A DNA stretch of 64,000 bases from Actinostola sp. cb2023 (GCA_033675265.1 JAUJYZ010001135.1:58501-122500); one strand, 5' to 3'; shown: positions 19,735-33,412, numbered from the stretch's first letter. Numbers and translations are program-made. The notes: generated from the letters alone by a model not told the origin.

Positions 19735-20170
19735 TACTGAAGTAAACGAGTTACCGAATCTTGGCAGAAATTAGAAAACTATTGATTGTTGAGCGGTTAA
19801 CCTTAGTTTTCTGATTTGTACCGGCTTGGTAAAGTGCTCAAGTGTAAACACGGCCATATGTCACCGAACTTAAATTTGGCTCGCTTGTAGGATTTTTCAC
19901 AAACAATTAGCCATTTGTTATCGATCTCTCGGACTGAACTGAGGCAGATGAAATAATAATAATAAATCATAATAATAAATCATGTTGCTGCGCCGTCTCC
20001 CGATATTAAAACAATTCAAAGTAAACTTGTTATTTCTACCGAGACTGAATAATACAAAGCTGTTATCGTTTGAAATGTTTTGTACAAACTTTATAGTTCC
20101 ACAGCAACCCTGATGACGTAATGCCACAAGCCTGGGCCCATTCCTAAGTATGACAAGCTGCACGTTGATA
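19735..20170 (+). repeat. Dispersed repeat family 2, copy 2 (longer form)
   Basis: From AAACGAGTTACCGAATCTTG through TTATCGATCTCTCGGACTG and the TCTCCCGATATTAAAAC part. The same order is found at 30240-30705. Confidence 0.8.
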
Positions 20171-20401
20171 ATGTCATATATGCATGAGCATATCCCACAC
20201 GTCATTCCGCACGATTCGCTCTCTTAGTAATATGGTCTCTTGTCGAGGTACATTCAACTGCGAGTCGGGGTTGTAATACGTATTCCATATATGGTATGAG
20301 CGTATAGCGGCCCAATTATTAAAAACTTCTTAACCTTTTAAAACTTTATATCAAATCTGAAACTCGAATCATCAAATTAATCACTTTATAGTCTGCCCCA
20401 T

Positions 20402-20423
20402 CCCTAACCCTAACCCTAACCCT
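20402..20423. repeat. Interstitial telomeric tract (CCCTAA)n
   Basis: Three full CCCTAA units plus CCCT. This is the TTAGGG telomere repeat of most animals outside arthropods and nematodes. Confidence 0.85.
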
Positions 20424-20530
20424 CCGCTTTAACGCACTTGACCACGAGGGATTACGCTGCCAAACTCTGCATTTTTTCTAGCTTTTGAAAATATTTTGCA
20501 TTGCAAATACCTATTAACCAAATAAACACC

Positions 20531-20685
20531 GCTGGATGTGTTTTGAAATTCTTCACGGGTTTCTGCCGCTTGGGAATCACGTATTGCCATAGTGACCGAT
20601 TATCATTGAAAGTTTGATTGGATTATCGTGATTCCCAAGCGGCAGAATTCAAAATTCAGAATTTCAAAACACATCCATCGGTCAG
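20531..20685. mobile_element. Hairpin MITE with 8-bp duplication TAAACACC
   Basis: TAAACACC at 20523-20530 and 20686-20693. Inside, GGATGTGTTTTGAAATTC pairs with its complement, and TGCCGCTTGGGAATCAC pairs again nearer the centre. Confidence 0.7.
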
Positions 20686-20986
20686 TAAACACCACAGGTA
20701 GCCCAAGCTGTGTATCAGTACATTATTATAAGAGAATGTATGTGGATAATGTCAATAAAATAATAAAATGAAAATGAAATCCTCTATAGAGTCGTCTGTA
20801 TCTTTTCCAATTATTCCTTTATTGCCTGTAAAGATTTGAAGCGATTTGGACGAGAATTGAGTGAGTTATAGCCATTTTAAAATTAGATCTTCTCAATTTT
20901 AAAGTGGTTTGTCCCCAATACGCTTATGTAAAGAGGTTTGACTGTTAGACAATTATAATATTCTAACGATAAAAAAAATGAAACAG

Positions 20987-21126
20987 GGGTTGGAATTACA
21001 ACAACACAGCCTACTGAGGATGTTGATGAAAGAACGTTGGGCATTGACATCAGTGATGAGAAAGAACTGGAGACCAGTGTTTCATTGGATGAATTCTTGA
21101 AGAGACAATCCTTCAGCAAGTTCAAG
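20987..21126 (+). CDS. Probable internal exon of a host gene
   Basis: 140 bp between a splice acceptor (AAACAG, AG at 20985-20986) and a donor (AAG then GTATAC, GT at 21127-21128). One frame is fully open (two bases, then 46 codons) and includes VGITTTQPTEDVDERTLGID and ISDEKELETSVSLDEFLKRQ. It is acidic and Ser/Thr-rich with coding-like codon use inside AT-rich noncoding DNA. The protein is not recognised. Neighbouring exons were not found, so introns are long or broken by repeats. Confidence 0.55.
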
Positions 21127-22253
21127 GTATACATATGTATATATTTGTACATTTGATATGTGCGCAAGTTGTGTTGGATACCGACGATGTAAGTGAGCGA
21201 GAAAAAAAAAATTAACAAACATTTTCACAACAAATATATAAACGGTAAACGAACGACTAAGGACCATACTGCCATGAATAGTCCTACATGGATCGTTGTA
21301 ACAAATCATTATCTTCGTGCATTCCAGATATAAGCCGAGAGCGCGCGCAGTTTGTTTTCATTTTTAATTTAGTTTTGTATCTTTCACAAGGCCTTGTCAT
21401 GGCGAATATTGAAACATATTTCTCCCTGATTATGGTCATGCATGGACGCTCAGTCCGAAACTTCGCAAGTAAAAAAAAAAAAAAGGGTCGAAAAAGCTCT
21501 TTCTACGCATTTCTAGAGAGAAGAATACAGTGGTGGATATTTCGGGGAATCCCCTTATTAATATGCATATTTCAATGTCGTAAACAATGTACACAGGGCG
21601 AATTCATCGGGAATATATTACCTAGTTTAATGTAGTTTTCATTTGAGACGAAAAATAGATCGACTTTTAATGACATTTAACCATCGAGCCTTGTTTTAAT
21701 TTTAATTTGGTTCGGGTTTTTTTCTCTACTGAGTAGAAGATCACATATTGAACGACATCACTAGCCCTGATTAGATGGATACCACTGCTATAATAGCCGG
21801 ACATTTCGCTTTTGCTAGTTTTGTCTTTATTTGTTTTTAAAGCTTTACATTGTAAAGAGCATCAATATTTTGGTTTGTTGTGCGTTTTTAGGAATTTAAA
21901 CATTATTCTCTGGTTCGCTAAATAATGCTAAAAATGCTTATTCGTCAGAAAATCTAGTAGAGCTCTTATCACATTTCAATTTACATTGAGGCTTACCGCA
22001 AAGATTCTTAGCAAACATTGTTTAAATATTAGTATTTTGTATTGCGTGACAGAATTTGACTCGCAAAAAAACGAAAACCAAACATCTAAATTACAAAATT
22101 ATTTTGGTAAGAATTTTCTTATAACGATATAAACAACATATCCAACAAACAGTTTTGTGAGGTGAATAGTTTGGATTTTAGCTTTTTGATGACGTCATGT
22201 GCAACCAAGAATATACCACACGTGAATAGTACTTTTCGTGCTCTCTGATTGGC
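21127..22253. other. No gene seen
   Basis: AT-rich, with short chance ORFs only; probably intronic to the exon at 20987-21126. Confidence 0.4.
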
Positions 22254-24060
<1,807 letters not shown>

Positions 24061-24074
24061 TCAGCTCCAGTGTG

Positions 24075-24420
24075 TGATGACAATAAATAATAATAATAAT
24101 AATAACTTTATTCATGTCTCGGTGTGTTTAGCTTTCCTTCTGCGAGGGGGAGGGGGATGGGGTATTCGCATGGCTGCGTTGGCAGAACTGATTCCGAGAA
24201 ACGACTAATTGCCGATTTGCCCCTCCCCCCTAAATAAAAAAAAAGCTGATTCCGAGAATATTATTGGACAACACCCTGCTGCGAAGAAAAAGAGTAAAAA
24301 TCAATGAAGGAAACCATCAAACAGTACAGTTCTTGTCACTACGAAGCTTTGTTTAGACCACAAATTTTGATTTCATGGCGAAGTACATTGATCCGTCATA
24401 TGAGGTTTATTGTGTTTCTA
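24075..24420. repeat. Dispersed repeat fragments with TAA tract
   Basis: ACTTTATTCATGTCTCGGTG through GCAGAACTGATTCCGAGAAA recurs at 43815-43905 and 44518-44608; ACAACACCCTGCTGCGAAGAA recurs near 44240 and 46222. It looks like the 3' end of a retroposon followed by other repeat pieces. Confidence 0.6.
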
Positions 24421-24920
24421 GTTTTTGATAATCGATTACAATGAAGTGCACAGTGGGATGGTTCAGTATTAATTTTGTGAGCTTCAGTTCGTATTTACAA
24501 GTTATAAACAAGGTTTGAAATTGTGATGTGCTATTTCACCCAGGTAATTCAGTCAGGCTTTTGCCGTAACTTATCTAGATTTTTTCAAGTAGCACTCTTT
24601 TCTGAAATAGAAAAAAAAGTTTGACATCATATGTACAAGTTGTAGAAAACTTTTTGCCAGATTAAAAAATTGTCAGTAATTTGCACAAGGGCACTTTTGT
24701 ATAATAAATGATGTCTGCTCGCGATCGATGTCGATGCATTGACGTTGTGTCTCATCCTATATCAATTATGATAATAATAAGAAGTAGAATAAGAATAAGA
24801 AACATAAGAATGAGAATAATGAGAATAATATTTATTTAATGTGAGTAACAAATACAGCAATAAGGGCTGGTTTCCAATTTGGCCCACAACTAAGATATAC
24901 AACAATAATGATGCTAACTA

Positions 24921-25079
24921 TACACCTAATTTCAAAAACGTTGTCCAATAATAATCAAAAAAGCCAAATAGGATTTCATTAAAAGACAAAGGAAGTGCAC
25001 TCAAGCTGAACTGTTTCTTTTGTCTTTTTGAATGAATTCGTATTTGGCTATTTGGACAACGTTTTTGAAATTAGGTGTA
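24921..25079. mobile_element. Hairpin MITE, TA-flanked
   Basis: TACACCTAATTTCAAAAACG pairs with its complement at 25060-25079. The other block copy (46830) lacks it. Confidence 0.75.
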
Positions 25080-25091
25080 TACAGTATATAC

Positions 25092-26292
25092 CTATTAACA
25101 CTTATAACATAGCTATGATATAACGTGCGCTCTGATTGGCTAACAAGCGTGTACCAAATCTCGATGGGTGCACGCTAATGACGTCATGGAAAATCACTTG
25201 TCAACTTTGTTGTTCAAATAGTTTCATGAACTGAAAGACGCTTCAAAGAGCGAAATGAATCTCAAAAAAGACAGGAAAACAATGCATTTAAAGGAATTAC
25301 GCTTTATCATTCTAAGAAGAAGTCAAATGTCACAGCATATTTCAAATATCGGAGAAAAAGATGTGGAAATTCTGAAGTTTTGGTGTTTGTAATGTCGCTT
25401 CGTTGTGATTCAACAAGACTCGAGTGAAGCTGCAGGGTTGACCAAAATTAATCAGTAAAAAACACTGGCTCAAAATCACCATATTCTGATTCGCTACAGC
25501 TCAATGTGGCCATTGAAATGAACTGAGATTGACTGTCTACAAGACTACAACACTCGTTCTTCGACTGAGTCCAAACTACACAACTGTAAGTAAGCTTAAG
25601 CTTATTACTGTACACAGTCGATGATTGAAGCTTGGGAAACGTGCAAACTGAACGTCGAATTCTCAACCATCTCCAAACTAGCAAATGAAAAAGGGAGCTC
25701 AAAACGTCTACAAGAAATGTTAATGAATTTTCAAAGAGGATTCAATTTGTCCCATCGTTCAAAAACAACCTGTTTCTTTGCCGAAAACTTGCATATAATT
25801 TTAGCTCAAATCGCAAGTACTCAACGGTCAAGTACAACAATCAGATTTATTCAAAAACTTTTGTAATGTATTTACTTTAAAAACTTTGTACTTATTTCGA
25901 TTTCATTCAGAGTTCGAACTAGTATGAAAATGACCGAACATGTGGTGTTAATTTGCCGTTTTATAATGAACTTATTGAGCTTTTTCTTTACGTCGGTATG
26001 TAAAATAAGTCTTAACTCATCGCGCGATCGACCAAGAAAGTTAGTTTTCTAAAATAAAATAAACAAATAATTATCTAACATTTGATTGTGGCTATGTTAT
26101 AAAAGAATTGGTAAACACTTAGCGTGCTACCATCGAGTCTTGGGTGCACTTGGTCGGTTGCTTAAAGCACTCAAGAAGCTAGAGTTGCACTCGGCTACGC
26201 CGAAAAAGTGCATTATAATCCGGCAATTACAGTTACACTGTATTTAAGATGCGGCCCTCAAAAAATTACGATGACGTTAACTATTAACACTT
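25092..26292. mobile_element. 1.2-kb insertion flanked by CTATTAACACTT
   Basis: The 12-bp direct repeat at 25092-25103 and 26281-26292 bounds a segment missing from block copy B. TTATAACATAGC at 25102 is inverted near 26092. ORFs inside are short and lack known motifs. Confidence 0.5.
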
Positions 26293-26668
26293 TACAGGAA
26301 TTCCATTGGCGTTTGCAATTTTTCTGTATTTGTAATGTCTCAGGCTGAGCTGAGCTTGTTTGGACTTCGAGTCCCTTAAATTATTCAAAAATAATAATAA
26401 ACAAATCAATCAATCAATGTTTTCCTCGTTGTTCTTGGAACAACATTTAGGGGCTTCTACTGACGCGAGCATGCTAAGACTCTACCAGTTTGTGTAGTGT
26501 TCTATGGAAGTAAGCTTTCCTGATATCTGTTTCAAGGTGTGACTGGGTTGACCAATTCTAGTGCTTTTTTCATCTACAAATTAAAGTTCAGTGTTTGGTG
26601 ATCGTACAATATGTGCGAACCAGTTTAGTTGCTGGCTACAATTAGTTATTCAAGATTTGGTTTGGGTT

Positions 26669-27373
26669 TCATTTCAGATTTTTCAGTCCCTTCGCCAGTA
26701 AATCAGTTTCCTCCCATATCTTTATGAGTTCCCTCGCATCTTCAGAAGAGGAATTGATGCTTTCGAAAAGCTTCTCTTTACTCAATTCTTCGACAGCATT
26801 CAAAACTTTTTGTTTGATTTCTCCAGCTATTTCTGGATGAGCTTTGTCATTCCGGAGTTTTTGGATTTTGTCTACCAAGCTTTCTTTGTCGGGATCCCAA
26901 TCAAAATGTTTTTTCAGATTCTTCAATCTCTCTCTTGCGGTCGTTTTTTCGGCTTCGGACAATTTCTTCTTCTTGTCGATCTCACCTTCTAGATTTTTGA
27001 CTTTATAGCTGACTTTGGAGTTGATAGGTATTTTGGCAGGGAAGACATATCGATAGACGTTTTCTTGAAGTCTTCTACACATCTCGCCGAGAATCAAAGT
27101 ATTTTGGTCTCCTTGGAGTGTCTTCAATTTTTTGTTGGTGTCTTCTAAGTCACCTTCCACTTTGGATAACTTGTCGTTCACCTTTTGAAGTTCTTGTTTT
27201 AGCTTTTTTACTTCGTCTTCCAGTTCTTTGATTTGACATTTCAACGTTATGATGACTGTATCTTCTTGGTCAGTTGTTTCTCTTTCCTCACCAGTGCCTC
27301 CGAGTTCTCTATATCGTTCCAGAATTTGGAGTTTATAGCTGTCTATCAATTTGTCTTTAGATTTGATTGCCAT
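26669..27373 (-). CDS. Coiled-coil protein with HEPN-like C-terminal region, member 1
   Basis: 234 residues from the ATG at 27373; the frame is open further to about 27418, where ATATAG could be a splice acceptor, so a 5' exon may exist. The N-terminal half is a long Lys/Glu heptad-type coiled coil (KELEDEVKKLKQELQKVNDK). The C-terminal half is predicted helical and contains GEMCRRLQENVYRYVFP and LRNDKAHPE, an R-N-x3-H pattern (R-x4-H) as in HEPN domains. It is very similar to the ORF at 47251-48021 and more distantly to 42178-42536. Conservation across frame-preserving indels suggests real coding. No signal or membrane segment. Function unknown; HEPN relation is inference from one motif and helicity. 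Confidence 0.7.
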   Translation of the reverse strand: MAIKSKDKLIDSYKLQILERYRELGGTGEERETTDQEDTVIITLKCQIKELEDEVKKLKQELQKVNDKLSKVEGDLEDTNKKLKTLQGDQNTLILGEMCRRLQENVYRYVFPAKIPINSKVSYKVKNLEGEIDKKKKLSEAEKTTARERLKNLKKHFDWDPDKESLVDKIQKLRNDKAHPEIAGEIKQKVLNAVEELSKEKLFESINSSSEDARELIKIWEETDLLAKGLKNLK

Positions 27374-27499
27374 TTTCAGCTGTTTCAAGTCAATATCTTC
27401 ACCACAACTCAAGGCTACCTATATATCAGACAAATATTTTGTTTATAGTATAAAGTAACTGTGGTCATTTACGTAACGTAACAACCGACCGGTCCAAAG

Positions 27500-27940
27500 T
27501 TGACAACAAAAATATGAACTGGTGATTTCGGCTCGACCAATTTCCTTCTTACCTCGTCAGAACATTACTAAGGACCTTAAAAGCCTTCACGTACGAGGAA
27601 ATAACGCGTGGCAGCAGATTTAGTGAAAATAGTGTCGTTTGAATATCGGCCGGCATTCACAAACGCGGCTTACAATTATATGGTATACGTTCGCGGGTGT
27701 CATGCGCTTCAGAAATTATGTACGCAACACAAAAGGCTAAACTATAGAAAACTATATATCATAGTAAAGCTTAAGAACTGTAGAAAACCATGAAATAATA
27801 AAACATCGTAAAAGTTTTAATCCCATTGAGAAAGAAGGCCCGATTCCAAAAAATGGAGGCTTTCATAAAATCGAATTGCCAGCGCTCCAGTTACGGTCAA
27901 ATATGAATCTGAATGCTGAATCTCTATCATCAGGTATTGT
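27500..27940. other. No gene seen
   Basis: Unique-looking sequence upstream of member 1; may hold its promoter or a first exon, but no clear signal. Confidence 0.3.
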
Positions 27941-27945
27941 TTTCC

Positions 27946-28101
27946 AAAAGCGTGTCGGGGATTTTCGATATTTGATTCCTAGAAAAAAATGACAAGCATT
28001 CGAAGTTTGATGTTAGATATTTTTCGAGTTGATGTAATATGAACGCTAATATATATAACTTGAAATCTAAAGCGAAATCAAACAATCCCCGACACGCTTT
28101 T
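27946..28101. mobile_element. Hairpin element
   Basis: AAAAGCGTGTCGGGGATT (27946-27963) pairs perfectly with 28084-28101. Confidence 0.65.
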
Positions 28102-28103
28102 TG

Positions 28104-29000
28104 AGATCGAATACCAAAGATGGTGTCTGCCAAATTTCGTGGAAATTAGATGTTTCTAGATACCCTATTAATTCACGTTTATGTCGAGCTTCACGGCAAA
28201 ATATACTTAGGAAGAATAAGCTTCCAAAGTTGTGTAAACAAAAGACACCTCATGCATTTCCGCCATTTCCGGCTGGGACACCTTCTTATCCAATCAGAAT
28301 CGTTATGAGGTCACTGAGGTCATCATAAACTAATTGAGCCAGCAAACTCCCGACAAACTGGTTCTACAAGCCTCAAGAAGCCAACGAACGAGACTTCTAA
28401 AATGTATAAACTAATATAGACGGCAAGACGCTTTGCTCTCAAACTGAACTTTTTATCACAACACTACGGAAATTCAAATTCCCGGCCGTTCTTTCGCGCG
28501 CCATCAACAGTGCACCCAGCAAGTGTTAATTAGTTGACACATTTCGTGTTTGTTGATATTATTCGACGGAGCAAATTTTCGTTCATAACTCAAAAAGAAA
28601 AATTCGGATTTATAAATTGTTTTCACCAAATCATAGTTTGTAATATTTTCTTGCTGATAAGCTAAAAAAAGCAAATTCGAGTTCTGAGACCGCGCGAACG
28701 TATACCATATCCTTAAGGTGACTCCGTTATCATTCTCGGCGCACTCGTCTATGACAAACTTTGGGTCATAACTTCCTCTGCTTTTATGCAATTGCCATAA
28801 AACATTGGCAACAATTAGAGCTATCATTCACCTATGATACAATATAATTCGATTGCACTGCAGAACATTTTTTTAAATAATATTAGAACTTGAGTAAAGT
28901 CAATGTTTTGGATAAAATTGGATATTGCGAAAAATCTGTCCGTTTTTTTTTGGATGAAAGTTTTGGAATCACTTTAGATTGACATAATTCATAACCTGAG
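28104..29000. other. No gene seen
   Basis: A 107-codon minus ORF at 28504-28827 has no recognisable pattern. Confidence 0.35.
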
Positions 29001-29114
29001 CAAGTTTTAGCAAAATCGTTGGAGCTAAAGCACGGCCGCATGAAAACAACCAAAATTAAGCACGGAAATTAGCTCCAACGATTGCTTTCGCTCCAACGAT
29101 TTTGCTAAAACTTG
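29001..29114. mobile_element. Hairpin element
   Basis: A perfect 25-bp inverted repeat, CAAGTTTTAGCAAAATCGTT..., at 29001-29025 and 29090-29114. Confidence 0.7.
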
Positions 29115-29574
29115 GACAGATGTCAGGTAATATCCCCCAGTTTTGAGGTGATATCCCCCAGTTTGGAGAAAAATGAAATTATCTGAAATGTTTAAAGACT
29201 GTAATGTATTTTCAATAGGTAAATTAGCTTGTACAACATACATGTGGTGTACTTGTTCCTTTTGGGGGATTTTAACGTCAATACGACAGGTATATTTTGA
29301 GGTATTTTTATAAATTTTCGATCCTTGAACTACGAACAAATGTCAAATCGGCGCCCAAAAAGTCACTCAAATAAAACCCAAAATATCAAGCGGAAAACCA
29401 CTCAAAAAGCTTCAAGAACTATCAGTCTTTTATTTTCGAATACCTTTTTAGAAGTTTACACATGAAAATATCTCAAACGGAACGGATATTTGAACTCGAT
29501 GTTTTCTTCATCAATTTGTTTCGGTTTCTTCAACATTGAAGTCGACGTAGAAAATTTATCGAAGGGTTATAAAA

Positions 29575-29758
29575 TAAATAAACCCCTTTCTGGCTTACTG
29601 TTATATCGGCTGATAATGTCCTTGGCTTAGAGATGGTCCTCAAAATATCACAGTTGCCCTCGAAGCATCGCTTCTCGGCCAACTGTTCATTTTTCGGACC
29701 ATCTCTCAGCCGCGGACATTATCAACCGATATACCAGCCGCCAGAAGGGGTTTATTTA
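29575..29758. mobile_element. Foldback MITE
   Basis: TAAATAAACCCCTTTCTGGC pairs with 29739-29758; the arms extend about 65 bp with mismatches (GGACATTATC, GAGATGGTCC). Confidence 0.75.
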
Positions 29759-29909
29759 CTAATTAATCTATGTACAGTCAGGTTTAGGATATATATCATT
29801 GTGTCAAGCCGAAAGTACGTAGTAATACTGAATTTAATTTCAGTAGTAAATATATACCTTCGGTGTAGAATAAAATGCAGCACCGCTCATGCTTATATCA
29901 TATCCCTGC
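29756..29909 (+). repeat. Dispersed repeat family 1, copy 2 (partial)
   Basis: Right half of the family, from ATGTACAGTCAGGTTTAGG to CACCGCTCATGC. Confidence 0.75.
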
Positions 29910-29974
29910 ATGGTGGGTGACGCGGTTAACTTGAGTGGTGGAACTTGTGTCGTACGCTTGAAGTGCTCTGTACG

Positions 29975-30705
29975 CTTCATTTTCGCGTCTTCTTCGCCGA
30001 CTTTTAGGTCTTCTAGACGATGTGGATTAATCTGACGGTTGTGATTATTATAAAATGAATGTTTCGTCGAAACTTTATTTTAGCGAAACTTGCCACAAGT
30101 CGACCTCTCTTGTAGATCCCAGATGTGCGAGCAAGAGGAAGGACTTTTCGAAAGTCTAGGGAACATGACGCGCGAATGGATTCCAAGAAGCACAGTATGA
30201 GGTCCAAGAGCAGGTGCATGAGAAAATATACACTTGTTTGCTTACTGAAGTAAACGAGTTACCGAACCTTGGTAGAAATTAGAAAACTAGTGTTTGTTGA
30301 GCGGGTAACCTTAGTTTTCTGATTTGTACCTTGGTAAAATGTTCAAGTGTAAACACGGCCATGATATGTCACCGAACTTCAATTTCGCTCGCTTGTTAGA
30401 TTTTGCACAAACAATTAGCATTTGTTATCGATCTCTCGGACTGTACTGAACTGAGGCAGATGAAATAATAATAATAATAAATCATGTTGCTTGCTGCGCA
30501 GTGTGGCATGGCATTATACAGAACAGTGTAAGTCTCCCGATATTAAAACAATTCAAAGTAATCTCAGGATGCACTTGGATGTTATTTCTACCGAGACTGA
30601 TCGAATATCGTTTGAAATGTTTTGTACAAACTTTAAAGTTTCCATAGCAACCCCGATGACGTAATGCCACATGCCTGGGCTCATTCCTAAGTATAACATC
30701 ACGAT
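29975..30705 (+). repeat. Dispersed repeat block incl. family 2, copy 3
   Basis: Matches 18300-18540 and then 19735-20170 in the same order, without the 22-bp satellite. This is an older, uninterrupted form of that larger repeat. Confidence 0.75.
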
Positions 30706-30860
30706 TGACACGGCTCTCAGGAAGAGCATGTATTTTAATGATGTAGACACCGTGTGTAAATAAAGCTTTGTTATTATTATTATTATTGATCCCGCCAAAG
30801 AAATCTCCCGGATAAGGCTGGTTTCATGATTCCCACCAACTATTTCCCGGTTTTGGGACA

Positions 30861-31228
30861 TCTCTTTAACCGAACACAGAGAGTAGAGACAAGTAGAGAA
30901 ACCTATATGTGTGTTTTCTCTTTAACCGAACACAGAGAGTAGAGACAAGTAGAGAAACCTATACGTGTGTTTTCTCTTTAACCGAACACAGAGAGTAGAG
31001 ACAAGTAGAGAAACCTATACGTGTGTTTTCTCTTTAACCGAACACAGAGAGTAGAGACAAGTAGAGAAACCTATACGTGTGTTTTCTCTTTAACCGAACA
31101 CAGAGAGTAGAGACAAGTAGAGAAACCTATATGTGTGTTTTCTCTTTAACCGAACACAGAGAGTAGAGACAAGTAGAGAAACCTATACGTGTGTTTTCTC
31201 TTTAACCGAACACAGAGAGTAGAGACAA
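30861..31228. repeat. 56-bp satellite, left array (about 6.5 copies)
   Basis: Unit starts GTAGAGAAACCTATACGTGT and contains TTTCTCTTTAACCGAACACA. Variation is mainly ATACG/ATATG. It continues in phase and orientation at 38408 after the inserted 7.2-kb element. Confidence 0.95.
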
Positions 31229-31570
31229 AACACGTTCCAGAATGACTTCGGATATTCCAAAACCAAAATTTCAGCAAATAACATTGAAAAATGAAATTCC
31301 TTGCCTAGAAAAGAGAAGATTTTGGCAAGCTTTTATAAAAAGAGGTCCAATCAGCTAACGGGTGTAGGACTGCAGGCAACGTTTGTTGTATCATCGAGAA
31401 ATCTGCTAAAACCAGTCAAATTTGAAATTGAAAATGAAATTCAAATTTGCCAGCTTGACCATTTTTAATGGCAAGAATTCAATTTGCTTATAACATGTTT
31501 GCCAAAGAGGAAAATATGGCATCATAAATAAGTGCAAGAAGCATTTACTTGCTGAACCCAACAGTATGTC

Positions 31571-32060
31571 GGCATTTGCCAACTTCCCTGCAACTCGGCA
31601 TTTGCCAAACCAGAGAATTCCGGCATATGCCAGCTGAGAGGAAGTTGGCAAATGCCGACTTAGAGAATTCCGGCATTTGCCAGCTGAGAGGAAGTTGGCA
31701 TTTGCCAACTCAAAGAATTCCGGCATTTGCCAACTCAAAGGAAGTTGGCATTTGCCAACTCAGAGAATTCCGGCATTTGCCAACTCAGAGGAAGTTGGCA
31801 TTTGCCAACTCAGAGAATTCTGGCATTTGCCAACTCAGAGGAAGTTGGCATTTGCCAACTCAGAGAATTCTGGCATTTGCCAACTCAGAGGAAGTTGGCA
31901 TTTGCCAACTCAGAGAATTCCGGCATTTGCCAACTCAGAGGAAGTTGGCATTTGCCAACTCAGAGAATTCTGGCATTTGCCAACTCAGAGGAAGTTGGCA
32001 TTTGCCAACTCAGAGAATTCCGGCATTTGCCAACTCAGAGAATTCCGGCAATTGCCGACC
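31571..32060. repeat. 25-bp iterons, left subterminal array (about 20)
   Basis: Each unit is GGCATTTGCC plus a 15-bp spacer; two spacers alternate (AACTCAGAGGAAGTT and AACTCAGAGAATTCC), giving a 50-bp higher-order period. The spacers make AGTTGGCATTTGCCAACT a palindrome. All three frames are open, which explains long repetitive ORFs that are not genes. Confidence 0.9.
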
Positions 32061-32529
32061 AAAACTGCTACAATCTAGGCTTTAGGTTTCTGTTACCAAT
32101 GAACAACATTCAATAATAACTTTTTATTTTCAATCATGGTCTTCCTTGAAAATATTTTTTTTACAAAGCAAAGAAGTTTCTCAACGTAATGGATTTATCT
32201 TGTTGTACACACAATACTTTTCTTTTCTTTTACGTATAAAATCAATTTCGTCAGAAATTATACTGTAATTACGGTAACAAATTGCAACCAAATATAATAA
32301 GACTGTCCTTGAATAACTTATCTATTTGAAATGACCAGTTATCGCTATTTTGAAATCGGTTGCATTCAAGTTATCACTTTAATAGCACACAATTGTCCTG
32401 ACAAAATACATGTACTTGCCACAGCCACTGATTCTGAAATAAACAAACAAAACGTTAACAAAATACCGTACAGTTCCGAAAGTAGCGAGGTCGTTACTTT
32501 CGGATTGAGCAACCTTAAGTAACTGTTAC

Positions 32530-32539
<10 letters not shown>

Positions 32540-32559
<20 letters not shown>
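32540..32559 (+). repeat. G homopolymer (20 nt)
   Basis: Preceded by a T run, and flanked by TCGCTACTTTCGG-type sequence that is partly inverted near 32475. Confidence 0.85.
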
Positions 32560-32560
<1 letters not shown>

Positions 32561-32611
32561 CGCTACTTTCGGGGTGCTAAAATCGTTAACTTTTAGGAGC
32601 CATACCGTGTA

Positions 32612-33062
32612 CAGGGTTCCCACTGACCTTGAAAAGTCAGTGAATTTGATTTTTTTTTTCAAGGGTCAGGGAATTGTGATTTTGGTCAGGGAATGTTGTA
32701 ATTTACCCAAAAGTCAGTGAAAAGTCAGGGAATTTATGTCAGCCTTCACAAAATCGATATGTACAGTGTAGCATAATTATGGGTAACATTTAGACAGATT
32801 GTGATCAATCATGATGAAAACTCACAAAAAAAAGTTTAAAAGTTGTCATTGACCTTATATGGTCCATGTAAATGTATTTCTTCATACATATTACTGTACA
32901 TACAGTACATACATAAAAAGACTATAGTAAATGTAAGTCGCACTGCAGGATATCATGTAGTAAAACAAGAGTACAGTATGGTCAGTGAAAAATGGTTTTT
33001 GGTCAGTGAGAAGTCAGGGAAAAGCCAGATAATTTTATTTTTCCGGATGAGTGGAAACCCTG
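32612..33062. mobile_element. hAT-like MITE (CAGGGTTCCCACT ends)
   Basis: Starts CAGGGTTCCCACTGACC and ends GTGGAAACCCTG; the body repeats GTCAGGGAAT-type units (32665, 32690, 32720, 33010). CAGGG ends are typical for hAT. No clear 8-bp duplication was found. Confidence 0.6.
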
Positions 33063-33340
33063 GTTATTTTTATGTCAAACAATTCTAGTATCCTGATCTC
33101 GAAAATCAGCACTTGTGCATAAGCCATATAGATCACACAATACGCTACACTACATAATATATGCACAGTAGAGTTGCGCAGTGCAAAACTAAGGAATCAC
33201 CTTAAATACCCCCCCTCAGCCAGCTTCGGGGACATTTAATCACTAATATCCCTCGGTGCCATGATATTACTTAGGCTTTTTTTGTTCAGATATTTTAACA
33301 GCATGTACAATACGAACCAAGACCTGCTCAATCACATGAG

Positions 33341-33412
33341 TTCCCAGTGGCTCAGTGGTTAGAGCGCCTGACTGGTATCCAGGAGGTCATGGGTTCAAAT
33401 GCCGTCTGGGCT
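33341..33412 (+). tRNA. tRNA-Thr(GGT)-like sequence, probably pseudogene or SINE head
   Basis: A box TGGCTCAGTGG and B box-like GGTTCAAATGCC. Folds with a perfect D stem (GCTC/GAGC), a four of five anticodon stem around loop CTGGTAT (anticodon GGT), and a 5-bp core acceptor stem (CCCAG/CTGGG). Mismatches in acceptor and T stems, and a rare anticodon for eukaryotes, argue against a working gene. Confidence 0.4.

Larger units (their letters stand above)
24545..27500. repeat. Duplicated block, copy A (carries a coiled-coil gene)
   Basis: Matches 46437-48110 from TTTTTCAAGTAGCACTCTTT through a TAA-rich tract, the tail TGGGCTGGTTTCC-type segment, and the minus-strand gene with its upstream ACGTAACGTAACAACCGACC. 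Copy A is longer because of insertions at 24921-26280. Confidence 0.8.

Noticed and set aside
21288..21635. 115-codon plus ORF after the putative exon
   Set aside because: Includes a poly-A derived Lys run and lacks coding signs.
31571..32060. CRISPR-like regular spacing
   Set aside because: The spacers are not unique; two spacers alternate, the DNA is eukaryotic, and the array is part of a transposon end.
31549..32116. Overlapping repetitive ORFs of 129-178 codons
   Set aside because: They are open in all three frames only because of the 25-bp iterons without stops; not genes.
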